A stretch of DNA of 64,000 bases from CAWCDJ01 sp963778675 (lineage in GTDB: Bacteria; Acidobacteriota; Terriglobia; Bryobacterales; Bryobacteraceae), in NCBI GenBank assembly GCA_963778675.1, contig CAVZVI010000008.1:471156-535155 (forward strand), in the 5' to 3' direction. The notes beneath the pieces were generated by a model. The model ran no database searches. It was not told the DNA's origin and worked only from the letters and a program-made list of their open reading frames with translations. Shown here one piece after another: positions 8,841 to 17,641 of this stretch. How positions within the stretch are numbered: the first letter of the stretch is position 1; every line of letters begins with the position of its first letter. The translations under genes were made by a program, and so were the position numbers.

Positions 8841-8948
8841 AGGCTGTCCTGAGTATACGGAACCCGGCGCACAAAAGTTCCGCGACGCTCCTCGCGCCGC
8901 GAGTTCGCATCTGGGAGAATCGAGTGCAGGAGAAAGTGAGGGGATCCG

Positions 8949-11129
8949 ATGACTGCAAGCGCACTTCGCCAGCCGGCCGTAAGCAGCGCCCTGGAACACC
9001 GAACCTCGAAGACACTGGAGCGGGGCTCGGCGTTTCCGCTCGGCGCCACCCTCGACGCGGAGGGCGTGAACTTCGCTCTTTACTCGAAACATGCGGCGGA
9101 GGTTTTCCTGCTCCTGTTCGACACACCGGACGGCGAGCCGGCCGATGTCATCCAACTCCAGGACCGCGACAAGCTGGTCTGGCATACCAAGGTCAAGGGG
9201 TTGAAGGCCGGGCAGCTCTACGGCTACAAAGTCCGTGGCGATTATCGTCCGGAATCCGGATTGCGTTTCAATGAGTCCAAACTGCTCCTCGATCCGTACG
9301 CCAAGGCGGTCACCGGAAAGTTTCGCAACACCGACAACCTGCTGCTTGCCTATGATCTCAGTCCCGCGGCGGGGGACCGAAATCCGGACACGCGCGACAA
9401 CGCGGCGATTGTCCCCAAGGCCATCGTTGTCGACGATGCGTTCGACTGGCAGGGCGTGCGCTCGCCCGATTTCGGTCTCGAACAACTGATCGTTTACGAG
9501 GTGCACGTCAAGGGTTTTACAGCCCATCCCTCGTCCGGGGTCCGCCATCCGGGGACGTACCTCGGCTTCATCGAGAAGATTCCGTATCTCGCCGGGCTGG
9601 GCGTGAACGTCGTGGAGTTCATGCCGGTTCACGAACATTACGTCGACGACTTCCTGATCCAACGCGGCCTGACGAACTACTGGGGTTACAACTCGATCGG
9701 ATTCTTCGCGCCCGAATGGTCGTACTGCAGCCAGACGGCGCCGGCCTGCCAGGTCACCGAGTTCAAGACGCTCGTGCGAGAACTTCACCGGGCGGGCATC
9801 CAGGTCATCCTCGACGTGGTCTACAACCACACGGGCGAGGGTAACCAGTTGGGGCCCACTATGAGCTTTCGTGGTCTGGACAACCTCTCCTACTACAGCC
9901 TGACCGGGCCGCCGGACGCGCCCCAACACGACTACGAGAATTACACGGGCTGCGGCAACAGTCTCAACTTCGACAGTCCAGCCGTGATCCGCCTGGTCAT
10001 GGATTCCCTGAGGTATTGGATCGAGACGATGCAGGTGGATGGATTCCGGTTCGATCTGGCTTCGGTGCTCGGCCGCAGCGGAGATGGCGCATTCCGGTCG
10101 TCGGCCAGTTTTTTCGATACGGTCTCCCAGGACCCCGTGATCAGCCGCGCGATCCTGATCGCCGAGCCCTGGGACGTCGGTACTTACCAGCTCGGCAATT
10201 TCCCGGTGGACTGGTCCGAATGGAATGGCCGGTTCCGCGACACCGTCCGGCGCTTCGCCAAGAGCGACGCCGGCCAGCTCGCCGACCTGGGCTGGCGTAT
10301 GACCGGATCGGCGGATCTCTACAGCGACGACGGACGCTCCGCCTACAACAGCGTGAACTTCATCACCTGCCATGACGGCTTCACGCTCCACGATCTGGTC
10401 TCCTACAACGGCAAGCACAACGAGGCCAACGGAGAAAACAACCAGGACGGATCCAACGACAACAACTCCTGGAACTGTGGCGCGGAAGGCGTGACCGCCG
10501 ATCCGGCGATCCTCTCGCTCCGCAGGCAGCTCATGAAGAACCATGCGTGCTGCCTGCTGTTCGCGTGCGGCACTCCCATGATGCTGGGGGGCGACGAGTT
10601 CGGCCGTTCCCAGCAAGGCAACAACAACGCCTATTGCCAGGACAACGAAGTGAGCTGGTTCGACTGGAACCTGGCCTCGAGCAATAGCGAGCTGGTGGAG
10701 TTCTTCCGGAAGGCGATCGCCTTTACGCGGCGTTTCCCGGTCCTGCAGCGCCGCAAGTTCCTCCTCGGCAAGGATCTCAACGACGATGGCGTGCCGGACC
10801 TCTCCTGGTTCGCGCCGGACCTGGGCGCGCCTGCCTGGAACGACCCGAATGCACGAACGCTGTGCTATCAACTCGACAGTTCCGTGGATGGCACCCGGAC
10901 GGACGTGAGCCGGCTGTTCTTCATCCTCAACGGCCACTACCAGTCGCAATGGGTGAAGCTGCCGCCGCTCGACTCCTCGCAGAGCTGGTACCGCGCGATC
11001 GACACGAGCCTGCCGGCCGGCGCGGACTTCGTGGAGGCAGGGCACGAAACCCTCATCGATCCTCCCGATCACTACATCGCCAACGCCCGGAGCACGGTGG
11101 TGCTCCTCGCCCGTTCCCAGGCTGGCTAA
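8949..11129 (+). CDS. glgX: Glycogen debranching enzyme GlgX/TreX
   Basis: A 726-residue GH13 debranching enzyme that hydrolyses alpha-1,6 branches of glycogen or limit dextrins. The N-terminal CBM48-like domain (about 25-150: FPLGATLDAEGVNFALYSKHA) is followed by the catalytic barrel with motifs EVHVKGFTA, DVVYNHT, DGFRFDLAS (nucleophile Asp369), LIAEPWD (acid/base Glu406) and CHDGFTLHD (Asp476). The length fits the family (about 650-760). A GAGGGG ribosome site precedes the ATG. It is separate from glgC (42235-43488), so glycogen metabolism is split in this genome. It stands between two permeases on a unit of its own. Confidence 0.95.
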   Translation: MTASALRQPAVSSALEHRTSKTLERGSAFPLGATLDAEGVNFALYSKHAAEVFLLLFDTPDGEPADVIQLQDRDKLVWHTKVKGLKAGQLYGYKVRGDYRPESGLRFNESKLLLDPYAKAVTGKFRNTDNLLLAYDLSPAAGDRNPDTRDNAAIVPKAIVVDDAFDWQGVRSPDFGLEQLIVYEVHVKGFTAHPSSGVRHPGTYLGFIEKIPYLAGLGVNVVEFMPVHEHYVDDFLIQRGLTNYWGYNSIGFFAPEWSYCSQTAPACQVTEFKTLVRELHRAGIQVILDVVYNHTGEGNQLGPTMSFRGLDNLSYYSLTGPPDAPQHDYENYTGCGNSLNFDSPAVIRLVMDSLRYWIETMQVDGFRFDLASVLGRSGDGAFRSSASFFDTVSQDPVISRAILIAEPWDVGTYQLGNFPVDWSEWNGRFRDTVRRFAKSDAGQLADLGWRMTGSADLYSDDGRSAYNSVNFITCHDGFTLHDLVSYNGKHNEANGENNQDGSNDNNSWNCGAEGVTADPAILSLRRQLMKNHACCLLFACGTPMMLGGDEFGRSQQGNNNAYCQDNEVSWFDWNLASSNSELVEFFRKAIAFTRRFPVLQRRKFLLGKDLNDDGVPDLSWFAPDLGAPAWNDPNARTLCYQLDSSVDGTRTDVSRLFFILNGHYQSQWVKLPPLDSSQSWYRAIDTSLPAGADFVEAGHETLIDPPDHYIANARSTVVLLARSQAG

Positions 11130-11156
11130 CCGTTTTACCGGTCGATCGTCTATGGG

Positions 11157-11162
11157 AGTATA
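11157..11162 (+). promoter_or_regulatory. -10 box (TATACT) just before the PadR gene
   Basis: TATACT lies 12 bases before the ATG at 11175. A TTTACC lies 19 bases upstream of it, a long spacer. The transcript would have almost no leader, a likely place for PadR self-repression. Confidence 0.4.
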
Positions 11163-11174
11163 CTGCCCGTAGAT

Positions 11175-11528
11175 ATGGCGAACCGAGACTCCCATCCGCT
11201 GGCCGGAGACCTGCTCCAGGGCACTCTGGATCTGCTGATTCTTCAAACCCTGGTGCCCGGCCCTGCTCACGGCCACACCATCGCGCACGTGATCGAGCAC
11301 CGTTCGGAAGACGTTCTACAGGTCGAGCACGGCTCCCTGTATCCCGCCCTGCACCGTTTGGAAGACCGCGGCTGGATCGCCTCGTTCTGGGGGACTTCGG
11401 AAAACAACCGAAAGGCCCGCTATTACCGTTTGACCGCCGCCGGGCGGAAGCAACTCGCCGAACACACCGGCCGTTGGGAGCGTCTCGTCCGCGCGGTCAA
11501 CCGTGTTCTGCGGCCGGTGGAGGAATAG
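11175..11528 (+). CDS. PadR-family transcriptional regulator
   Basis: A 117-residue PadR-type winged-helix repressor. The opening LLQGTLDLLILQTL, the recognition region (VLQVEHGSLYPALHRLEDRGWI) and the beta wing with RKARYYRLTAAGRKQL are the family signatures; one short C-terminal helix serves dimerisation. The downstream permease starts 6 bases after its stop, so the two are one operon. In Acidobacteriota PadR genes often precede such permeases, and PadR proteins usually repress their own operon until a small molecule binds. The ligand here is unknown. A second PadR-permease pair lies at 35216-38324. Confidence 0.93.
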   Translation: MANRDSHPLAGDLLQGTLDLLILQTLVPGPAHGHTIAHVIEHRSEDVLQVEHGSLYPALHRLEDRGWIASFWGTSENNRKARYYRLTAAGRKQLAEHTGRWERLVRAVNRVLRPVEE

Positions 11529-11534
11529 CCGCCC

Positions 11535-14174
11535 ATGAGTTGGAGGCGCTTCTTCCGGAGGAAACGCTGGGATGCGGAGCGCGCCAGCGAAATCGAAAGC
11601 TACCTCGAGTGCGAAACCGCCGACAACCTGGCCCGCGGCATGGCCGCTGAAGAGGCCGGCCGCGCGGCGCGCCGCAAGCTCGGCAATACGACCCTGATTC
11701 GAGAGGAGATCTACCGCATGAACAGCATCGGATGGATGGAATTGCTCTACCACGACCTCCGCTACGGCCTTCGCATGCTCCGCAAGAGCCCCGGCTTCTC
11801 GCTCGTCGCCGTCCTCTCCCTGGCGCTCGGCATCGGCGCGACCACCGCCATTTTCAGCGTGGTCTATGGCGTCCTGATCTCGCCTTACCCCTACGCCAGG
11901 CCTAACGAGATCTGGGCTCCCCAGGTCCGGGACCTCCGGCGCCCGCGCGGTGGATTCACCTCCTACCATCTGAGCGACTATCTGGAAGTCCGCAAACTGT
12001 CCTCCTTCTCCGACGTCATGGCGACGGGCTACGAGAACGAGTTGCTCACCGGTGACCATGCTCCGGAAAACTTCACGGGCGTGCTGGTCACGCCGAACGC
12101 TTTCCAGTTCCTGGGCGTGGCGCCGGTATTGGGCCGTACGATTCTTCCTTCCGACGTCAAGCCCGGCGGCGAGCCGGAACCGGTGGTCGTGCTCAGCTAC
12201 AAGGCCTGGCAGCGCCTCTTCGACGGCAGCCCCGATGCTCTCGGCAGGACGTTGATGCTGAACGACCGCCCGCGTACGGTGATCGGCGTTATGCCGCCGC
12301 GCTTCGGTTGGTATACGAGCGATGGCGGTTGGCTTCCCATCCCTCTCACCCTGCGGGAAGACTCCTTCGTGAACCCCATCATGCGCCTGCGGCCCGGCGT
12401 CTCGCAGGCGGCCGCCGCCGAACAACTTCAGGCCCTCAATCTCCAGTTGGCGAAAGTCCATCCCGCGAACTTTCCGAAGAACGGTTTTGCCACGGCCCTG
12501 GTCAATTACATGGACGTGACGGTCGCGGCGGGCGAGATGAGATCCAGCCTGCGCCTGTTGTTCGGCGCGGTCGGATTCCTCCTGCTGATCGCCTGCGCCA
12601 ACGTGGCCAACCTGCAGATGGCCCGTGCCGCCTCGCGTGTCCATGAGATCGCGGTCCGCATGTCCGTGGGCGCCGCCCGCGCGCGGCTGTTCCGCCAGTT
12701 ACTCACCGAAAGCATGGTCCTCTCGCTCGCCGGCGGCGCCCTGGGCGTGCTGTTCGCCGTCGCAATCACCCGCGCCATCATTGCCCTCATGCCGGATTTC
12801 TACGTGCCCAACGAAGCCCGCATCACCGTCAACAGCTACGTCCTGTTGTTCTCCGCCGTGGTTTCGATCCTCACCGGTATCCTTTTCGGACTGGCCCCTG
12901 CCTTGCGAGCTTCGCGTCCGGACCTGGTGGAAGCGTTGAAAGACGCCGGCCGCAGTACGGCCGCCGGCGCCGCCGGGGGGAAGACGCGGAACGTTCTCGT
13001 GATCGCCGAGGTCGCCCTCTCCGTGATCCTGCTGGTTGGCGCCAGCCTGACGATTCGCGGTTTCGCCAACCTTCAAAAGGTGGACCTGGGATTCCAGGCG
13101 AACCGCGTGCTCATGGTAGGCCTGCCCCTGCCGCCCAAACGTTACCCGACCTACGAGAAGCGCATTGCGTTCACGCAGGCGGTGCTCGATCGCGTCCAGA
13201 CCATTCCCGGAGTGGAAGCCGCCGCCATCGGCAACGGGGGCCTGCCTTTCGGCGGTCCCCAATCTCCCTTCTCGATCGAGGGACATCCGCAGTCCGAAGC
13301 GCGCCGCATTATGATCGGACTGGTCAGCGCCGGCTATGCCGAGACCCTCGGCATTCCGCTGCGCGCCGGCCGGGCCCTGAGCGAGCAGGAAATCGCTCGC
13401 GCCAGCCGCGTGGCCCTGATCAACGAGGCTGCGGCCAAACTCTGGCCGGCCGGTGAAAGTCCCATCGGCGCCCACATGCAGGTCGATGTCCTGGCCAAGC
13501 CGCCGGGAGCCCTGGTTCCGCCGGATAGTTCTCCCGACGTCACCGTAATCGGTATCCTGGCCGACACCCGCAACGACGGTCTCCGGAATCCCCCCGCGCC
13601 GGCGGTCTTCGTCCCTTATACCCTGGTCGCGCCGACGGGGCGTACCCTCGCCGTGCGAACCCAAGGCCCGCCGATGGCCCTGTTGAACGCCCTCCGGGAG
13701 CAGGTGCGTTCCGTGGATAAGGACCAGCCCCTCGGCCGCCCCATCACGCTCGAAGAGATTCTCGGGTTCGAAACGGTTCAGCCGCGCTTCAACATGGCGC
13801 TGTTCAGCTTCTTCGGAATGCTCGGACTGGCCATCGCGGCAATCGGCATCTATAGCGTGCTCTCCTACACGGTGGCGCGCCGCACCCATGAAATCGGAGT
13901 CCGCATGGCCCTGGGAGCCGAGCGCGGACACGTCGTGCGCCTGGTGCTTCGCATGGGCGGGCGCCTGGTGCTGATCGGTCTCGCCGCCGGTCTGGCGGGG
14001 AGCCTGCTGCTGGCAAAGATCCTTCGCAGCGAAGTGTTCCAGGTTCCCGCCACCGACCCCGTCGCCATATCGGGGGTCGTGTTCATACTGGTCGCCGCCG
14101 CACTCCTGGCGTGTCTCGTTCCCGCCCGCCGTGCCGCGCGCCTCGACCCGCTGACGGCACTAAGGCACGAGTGA
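11535..14174 (+). CDS. MacB/FtsX-type ABC permease (ADOP type) paired with PadR
   Basis: An 879-residue permease of the duplicated orphan type. The first 60-70 residues are a soluble helical segment (RRKRWDAERASEIESYLECETADNLARG) seen in PadR-linked members. Then follow a membrane segment (about 90-115), a MacB periplasmic domain, an FtsX triplet with CANVANLQMARAASRVHEIAVRMSVGA, a second periplasmic domain, and a second FtsX triplet (VARRTHEIGVRMALGA), ending DPLTALRHE. No ATPase is adjacent. Such proteins may work with a shared ATPase encoded elsewhere, as MacB-like exporters do. The substrate is unknown. Confidence 0.9.
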   Translation: MSWRRFFRRKRWDAERASEIESYLECETADNLARGMAAEEAGRAARRKLGNTTLIREEIYRMNSIGWMELLYHDLRYGLRMLRKSPGFSLVAVLSLALGIGATTAIFSVVYGVLISPYPYARPNEIWAPQVRDLRRPRGGFTSYHLSDYLEVRKLSSFSDVMATGYENELLTGDHAPENFTGVLVTPNAFQFLGVAPVLGRTILPSDVKPGGEPEPVVVLSYKAWQRLFDGSPDALGRTLMLNDRPRTVIGVMPPRFGWYTSDGGWLPIPLTLREDSFVNPIMRLRPGVSQAAAAEQLQALNLQLAKVHPANFPKNGFATALVNYMDVTVAAGEMRSSLRLLFGAVGFLLLIACANVANLQMARAASRVHEIAVRMSVGAARARLFRQLLTESMVLSLAGGALGVLFAVAITRAIIALMPDFYVPNEARITVNSYVLLFSAVVSILTGILFGLAPALRASRPDLVEALKDAGRSTAAGAAGGKTRNVLVIAEVALSVILLVGASLTIRGFANLQKVDLGFQANRVLMVGLPLPPKRYPTYEKRIAFTQAVLDRVQTIPGVEAAAIGNGGLPFGGPQSPFSIEGHPQSEARRIMIGLVSAGYAETLGIPLRAGRALSEQEIARASRVALINEAAAKLWPAGESPIGAHMQVDVLAKPPGALVPPDSSPDVTVIGILADTRNDGLRNPPAPAVFVPYTLVAPTGRTLAVRTQGPPMALLNALREQVRSVDKDQPLGRPITLEEILGFETVQPRFNMALFSFFGMLGLAIAAIGIYSVLSYTVARRTHEIGVRMALGAERGHVVRLVLRMGGRLVLIGLAAGLAGSLLLAKILRSEVFQVPATDPVAISGVVFILVAAALLACLVPARRAARLDPLTALRHE

Positions 14175-14195
14175 CGGCCTACGCCATCTGCCTTC

Positions 14196-14918
14196 TCAAT
14201 GCTCCTTCGCGGGCGTTGCCTTCTTCAGTTTCAAAGGAAGGTCACTGCCGCCCTGGGTCCAGGTGCCGTTCAATTCGGAGAGTTCCTTATTAAGCTCAGC
14301 CTCGTACAGGCCGCCCACCATATTCACTTCGAGCCTCAGTTTGGCCCCGTCCTGCTTGACGGCGCTTACCGGAATTTCCACGTTGCCCTGGTCGACGCTG
14401 ATCAGCGTCGCTTTGGCCCCATGATCGTCGTTCGACATCTTCAACACCAGCCGGAGCGATTGTTGCGCCTCGAGTGTGCCTTCCCAGGTGCCCAGGAAAT
14501 CCTTCTCTACCGCCGGGCTAGTCTTCGGGGCCTCGACCTTGGGATCGCCGGTGCGGCGGAAATGGAACGGAAACGTGCCGGGTCCTTGCGTGAAATCGCC
14601 TGACATGGCCTGTCCATCGGCCGAGAGAGTGCCGGTGAACGTCGGATCGCCCGGGCCCCCCTTGATGTGAAATGTACACTTCCCCTTCTCAAAGGTAATT
14701 GCCTCCAGCGGAATGCCGGATGCGTTTTGCGCGGGTATCGAGATGGAGCCTGTCCAGCCGTCCGCTGTCTGATCCAGGTCGATCTCCATAGCCAGTGACT
14801 GGTTGGAAACATCGACAGACCCGCTCCAGTGGCCCTTGGGACTATTCTCTGCCCAAAGGGGGAGGAACCCGGCAAGCAACAGGGTCCCCAATCCGATCCG
14901 CTTTACTGAGGCGTTCAT
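14196..14918 (-). CDS. Secreted two-repeat beta-rich protein
   Basis: A 240-residue protein starting at an ATG with a good GGGAGG ribosome site and a clear signal peptide (KRIGLGTLLLAGFLPLWA). The mature part holds two copies of a beta-rich domain of about 100 residues. Each opens with a G-H/T-W-x-G motif (GHWSGSVDV and LGTWEGTLE) and ends near a G-x-F/W motif (SGDFTQGPGTFPFHF and NGTWTQGGSDLPLKL). The same domain often precedes alpha/beta hydrolases in Acidobacteriota; here it stands alone. No catalytic residue is seen. Its frame is open to the gene upstream because that gene has a frameshift near its end (see 14966-16280), so as sequenced the two are joined in one reading frame of 694 codons. 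Confidence 0.75.
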   Translation of the reverse strand: MNASVKRIGLGTLLLAGFLPLWAENSPKGHWSGSVDVSNQSLAMEIDLDQTADGWTGSISIPAQNASGIPLEAITFEKGKCTFHIKGGPGDPTFTGTLSADGQAMSGDFTQGPGTFPFHFRRTGDPKVEAPKTSPAVEKDFLGTWEGTLEAQQSLRLVLKMSNDDHGAKATLISVDQGNVEIPVSAVKQDGAKLRLEVNMVGGLYEAELNKELSELNGTWTQGGSDLPLKLKKATPAKEH

Positions 14919-14965
14919 GCTGAACCTCCCTGCCAAGTATCGCAGATTCGTACCCCGAGATCCGG

Positions 14966-16280
14966 TTAGCCAATCCGAAGCAGCGTCTCGAGATTCCTGA
15001 AGGCTCTTCACGATGCCGGGCCAGTAGCGCGCCGCGATTTTTCCGAACAGCGACAGGTCCTCCGCCACGGTACTTTCGGCCGTGCCGTAAAGGGCGGCCG
15101 GCGCCATAGCCGCCATGCCCCGGCCGCGGCTGAAGGTGCGGGTGCGCGCCAGCGAGTCGCCGAGAAGTCCGACATCCTCCTGGATCATGGCCGCGAAACC
15201 CGCCCTCTCGCAGGCCTGGGCCGCGTCGGGTCGTGCTCGAAGTTCCCGTTTCATTAGGACCTGGTGCAGGTGCAGGCGATCGATATGGCCCAGGACATCC
15301 AGGCGCTCCGCCTCTCGCGTGCGCCCGAGCCGTGTCGCAAAGTCGCGATGGAGTTGCGCATGAGTGAGCGTTTCGATGCCGTCATAGAACTCTCCCGCAT
15401 CGGCATAGAGCAGGTCGATCGAGAGCTTCCGCCGCCGCAACTCATCCAGTCGCCGCTCCGTTGCTACGAACACCAGCCCGTCGCGCCAGTGCGCCGGCGG
15501 TTCGCTGGCCCCGGCCAGGGTCCGTTCCAGGGCCTGGTCAACGGGATGAACGAAAACCGCCCGCGACGGGTCGGCGAAAGGCAGCGTATTTTCAAACTCC
15601 TTGGCTCCCAGCGCCACGGCGGCCCGCGCCACAATTCCCGTCCATACCTGCAGCCGCCCGCGATGGATCGACAGCAGGCGCTGGTCCTCGAGAGTTCCCG
15701 ACCTCGCCTCTAACGCGGATTTCACCGTCGCCAGCAGCAGGGACTCCCCTTCGAGCACCGTGACGGCCATCGCCTTTGCCGGCATGGATTCGTACCGCGA
15801 CAGTCCCGCCATGCGCTGCAGAAGCCGGAGCGTCCGTTCCACAGGCGCCCTCCCCGGCTTTCCGGCTGCCTGGCCCAGCGCTCCCTCCAGCGCCACTCTC
15901 TCTCCTTCGAAAAGCAGTGAGAGGACGTAACCTTTCGCCTGCGGCGCCCAATCCTCGCGGCGGTGACGGATCACTTCCTGGACCAGCGCCGGGCCGAGAC
16001 CGGCCATGGCGGCATCATAGTCGTACCGGTTGAAGTAGAGGAATACCGGCGCGCGCCTTTCCGCCAGCGTCTGTACCGTCTCATCCGGGCACGCCACCCA
16101 CGCCGCACCATCCACGGTTCCAAGTTCCTGATGAGGCAGGACGGCCAGGTCCCGCGAGGCCGCCCGATCGGAATAGAGGATCCGTGTTCGGGCGCCGCGC
16201 GCCGCGCCCTGCTGTCCGCGGGCACATGCCGGGAGGCATAGCATCGCGACCTGCGACAGGAAGTGGCGGCGCGACGCCAT
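14966..16280 (-). pseudogene. Paralogue B of an unrecognised family, Tat signal, frameshifted near its end
   Basis: This gene starts at 16280 with a twin-arginine signal (SRRHFLSQV, Arg4-Arg5) and a possible lipobox LPAC (Cys19). The following 400 residues align end to end with the protein at 17642-18895 (shared ILYSD, QEVIRHRR, WAPQAKGYV, KRELRARPDAA, ARYWPGIV). After KSLQ the frame differs from the paralogue. Removing one G in the pair at 14996-14997 restores NLETLLRIG and a TAA at 14966-14968, matching RLEMVRTG in the paralogue. As sequenced the protein instead runs on in frame into the secreted protein and ends at 14196. Its ATG overlaps the stop of the M14 gene (TGATG). The family is unknown to me. 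Confidence 0.7.
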
Positions 16281-17628
16281 CAGATTGTCGGATCCCACCC
16301 CTTGAAACGGTTCCAGCAATTCGGAACCACCGTCACCACCCAAGGGGGAAGGCCCAGTCGAATCGTGGTCGTGGTGCCCGTCGGGGCGGATGGGAACCCT
16401 GCGCAATTGATTGCCGCCAGCGCCGCGGCCAGGTTCTGCTGGAATACCCGCTTGATTTCGGTTTCCGGCAGCCCGCTGAAGATGTGGTCGGCAACCGCGG
16501 GTGGATTGGGCGGCGAGACCTCGATCGTATAGCCCGGACGCTTGCCGGGCACCTTCTCGACGTAAAAGTCGAGGGTATCCCCAGTCGTAGGATAGAGCCC
16601 CGTTGCCGACTTGAAGGTGTAGGATATACCCCTCTCGGCGATGAGGTCCTTCATCCCTTGCCCGACGGACTTGGTGAACGCATCAGGGAACGTGGCGTCC
16701 GGCGCGAGAATGTCCTCCGAGAAGTTGTGGTAACTGATCACGCTGGCGAATTTCTGCGCGCGGATCAGACCCGCAATGGCTGCCGTCTCACGTCTCCGAC
16801 TCCCCCGACATACCGCAGAAGATTTGTCCGCCGAAAGAGGCGTCGTCTCCCTGGTCGCGGGGGTCCCGGCTCGTCGTCAGGCTTGCCCCGCTCTTGGTTT
16901 CTTGTCCCCAGGTCGAAGTATTGTAGTTTCGATTGACATCCACGCCGGTGCAGGCAGTTCCCGAAGGGACCTTGATCGTGCGGCTCCCCCCGCCGAGTTG
17001 AGGCGCCTTGATGGTGGCGCCTTTTGGGAATGTATTGACGAAGCGATTCGGCCTCCATTTGCGGCTGGTTCGGATTGTGTGATCGTGCCCTTCCGCGTTG
17101 AGCATGGGAACGAACCAGATCTCCCGGTTTCCGACCAGGTGCTTAATCCGCTGTGCCTGCCCAGCCTTTGTACCGGGAGACGCTGTCTCGCTCGCAGGCA
17201 CCCCGGGGCTTGGGTCGTATGTACGCTACCAGGTACTCGGCAATCAGGTAAGGAACTTCGACCGAGATCCATTCCCGCGCATGGTGGCACCCCACGATCA
17301 AAACCTTCGGAACCGGTCCCTTTCCACCCCAGAGGTTCCCCCCAATCACCAGCGAGAGCATCGGTTTAGGGTTTGCACCCTTGGTTGTCCCGATGTCGGC
17401 GGTGTCATTCCCGCTCAGAATCCCTTTTGCCGATGCATCCCGCCGCAATTGCGCCAGGTCGCGTTCCAAACTGTAGAACTCCATCGTCACCGTGCCCGAG
17501 GACGCCGTATTTCGGGGGACAGTGAGTGTGACGGTCGAGTTGGATGGAGGCGGAGCCGGCGGTCCGAAGACGGGTGGAGCGGGCAGCCCGGGGTCGGAAT
17601 GAACGTGGTAGTGGTCGTCGTGCGCCAT
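16280..17628 (-). pseudogene. M14-family zinc carboxypeptidase, broken by two frameshifts
   Basis: Three reading frames in order encode one M14 metallocarboxypeptidase, an enzyme that trims C-terminal residues of peptides or peptidoglycan stems. Frame one (from 17628) holds the zinc motif HAREW. Frame two holds NREIWFVPMLN and the substrate-binding GVDVNRNY. Frame three holds the third zinc ligand (ISYHNFS) and the catalytic Glu (GYTIEVSPP). Lesion 1 is one extra base at about 17223; without it the text reads EYLVATYDPSPGVPASET. Lesion 2 is a 7-base duplication (GTCTCAC-GTCTC, 16785-16796); without it ESETAAIAGLIRAQKF reads through. All catalytic residues survive, so the damage looks recent or is a sequencing fault. 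No signal peptide is present. Confidence 0.85.
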
Positions 17629-17641
17629 CGAGCGTCCTCAG

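Noticed and set aside
8841..11300. The permease frame (6342-8840, minus) stays open for a further 820 codons antisense to glgX
   Set aside because: The extra part lies wholly opposite glgX, has no domain match and is the kind of open antisense frame common in high-GC genes. The permease has its own start at 8840.
14196..16280. Natural fusion of a Tat-exported protein with a two-repeat secreted domain
   Set aside because: A one-base correction restores a stop and a C-terminus matching the paralogue, and the second part has its own ribosome site and signal peptide.
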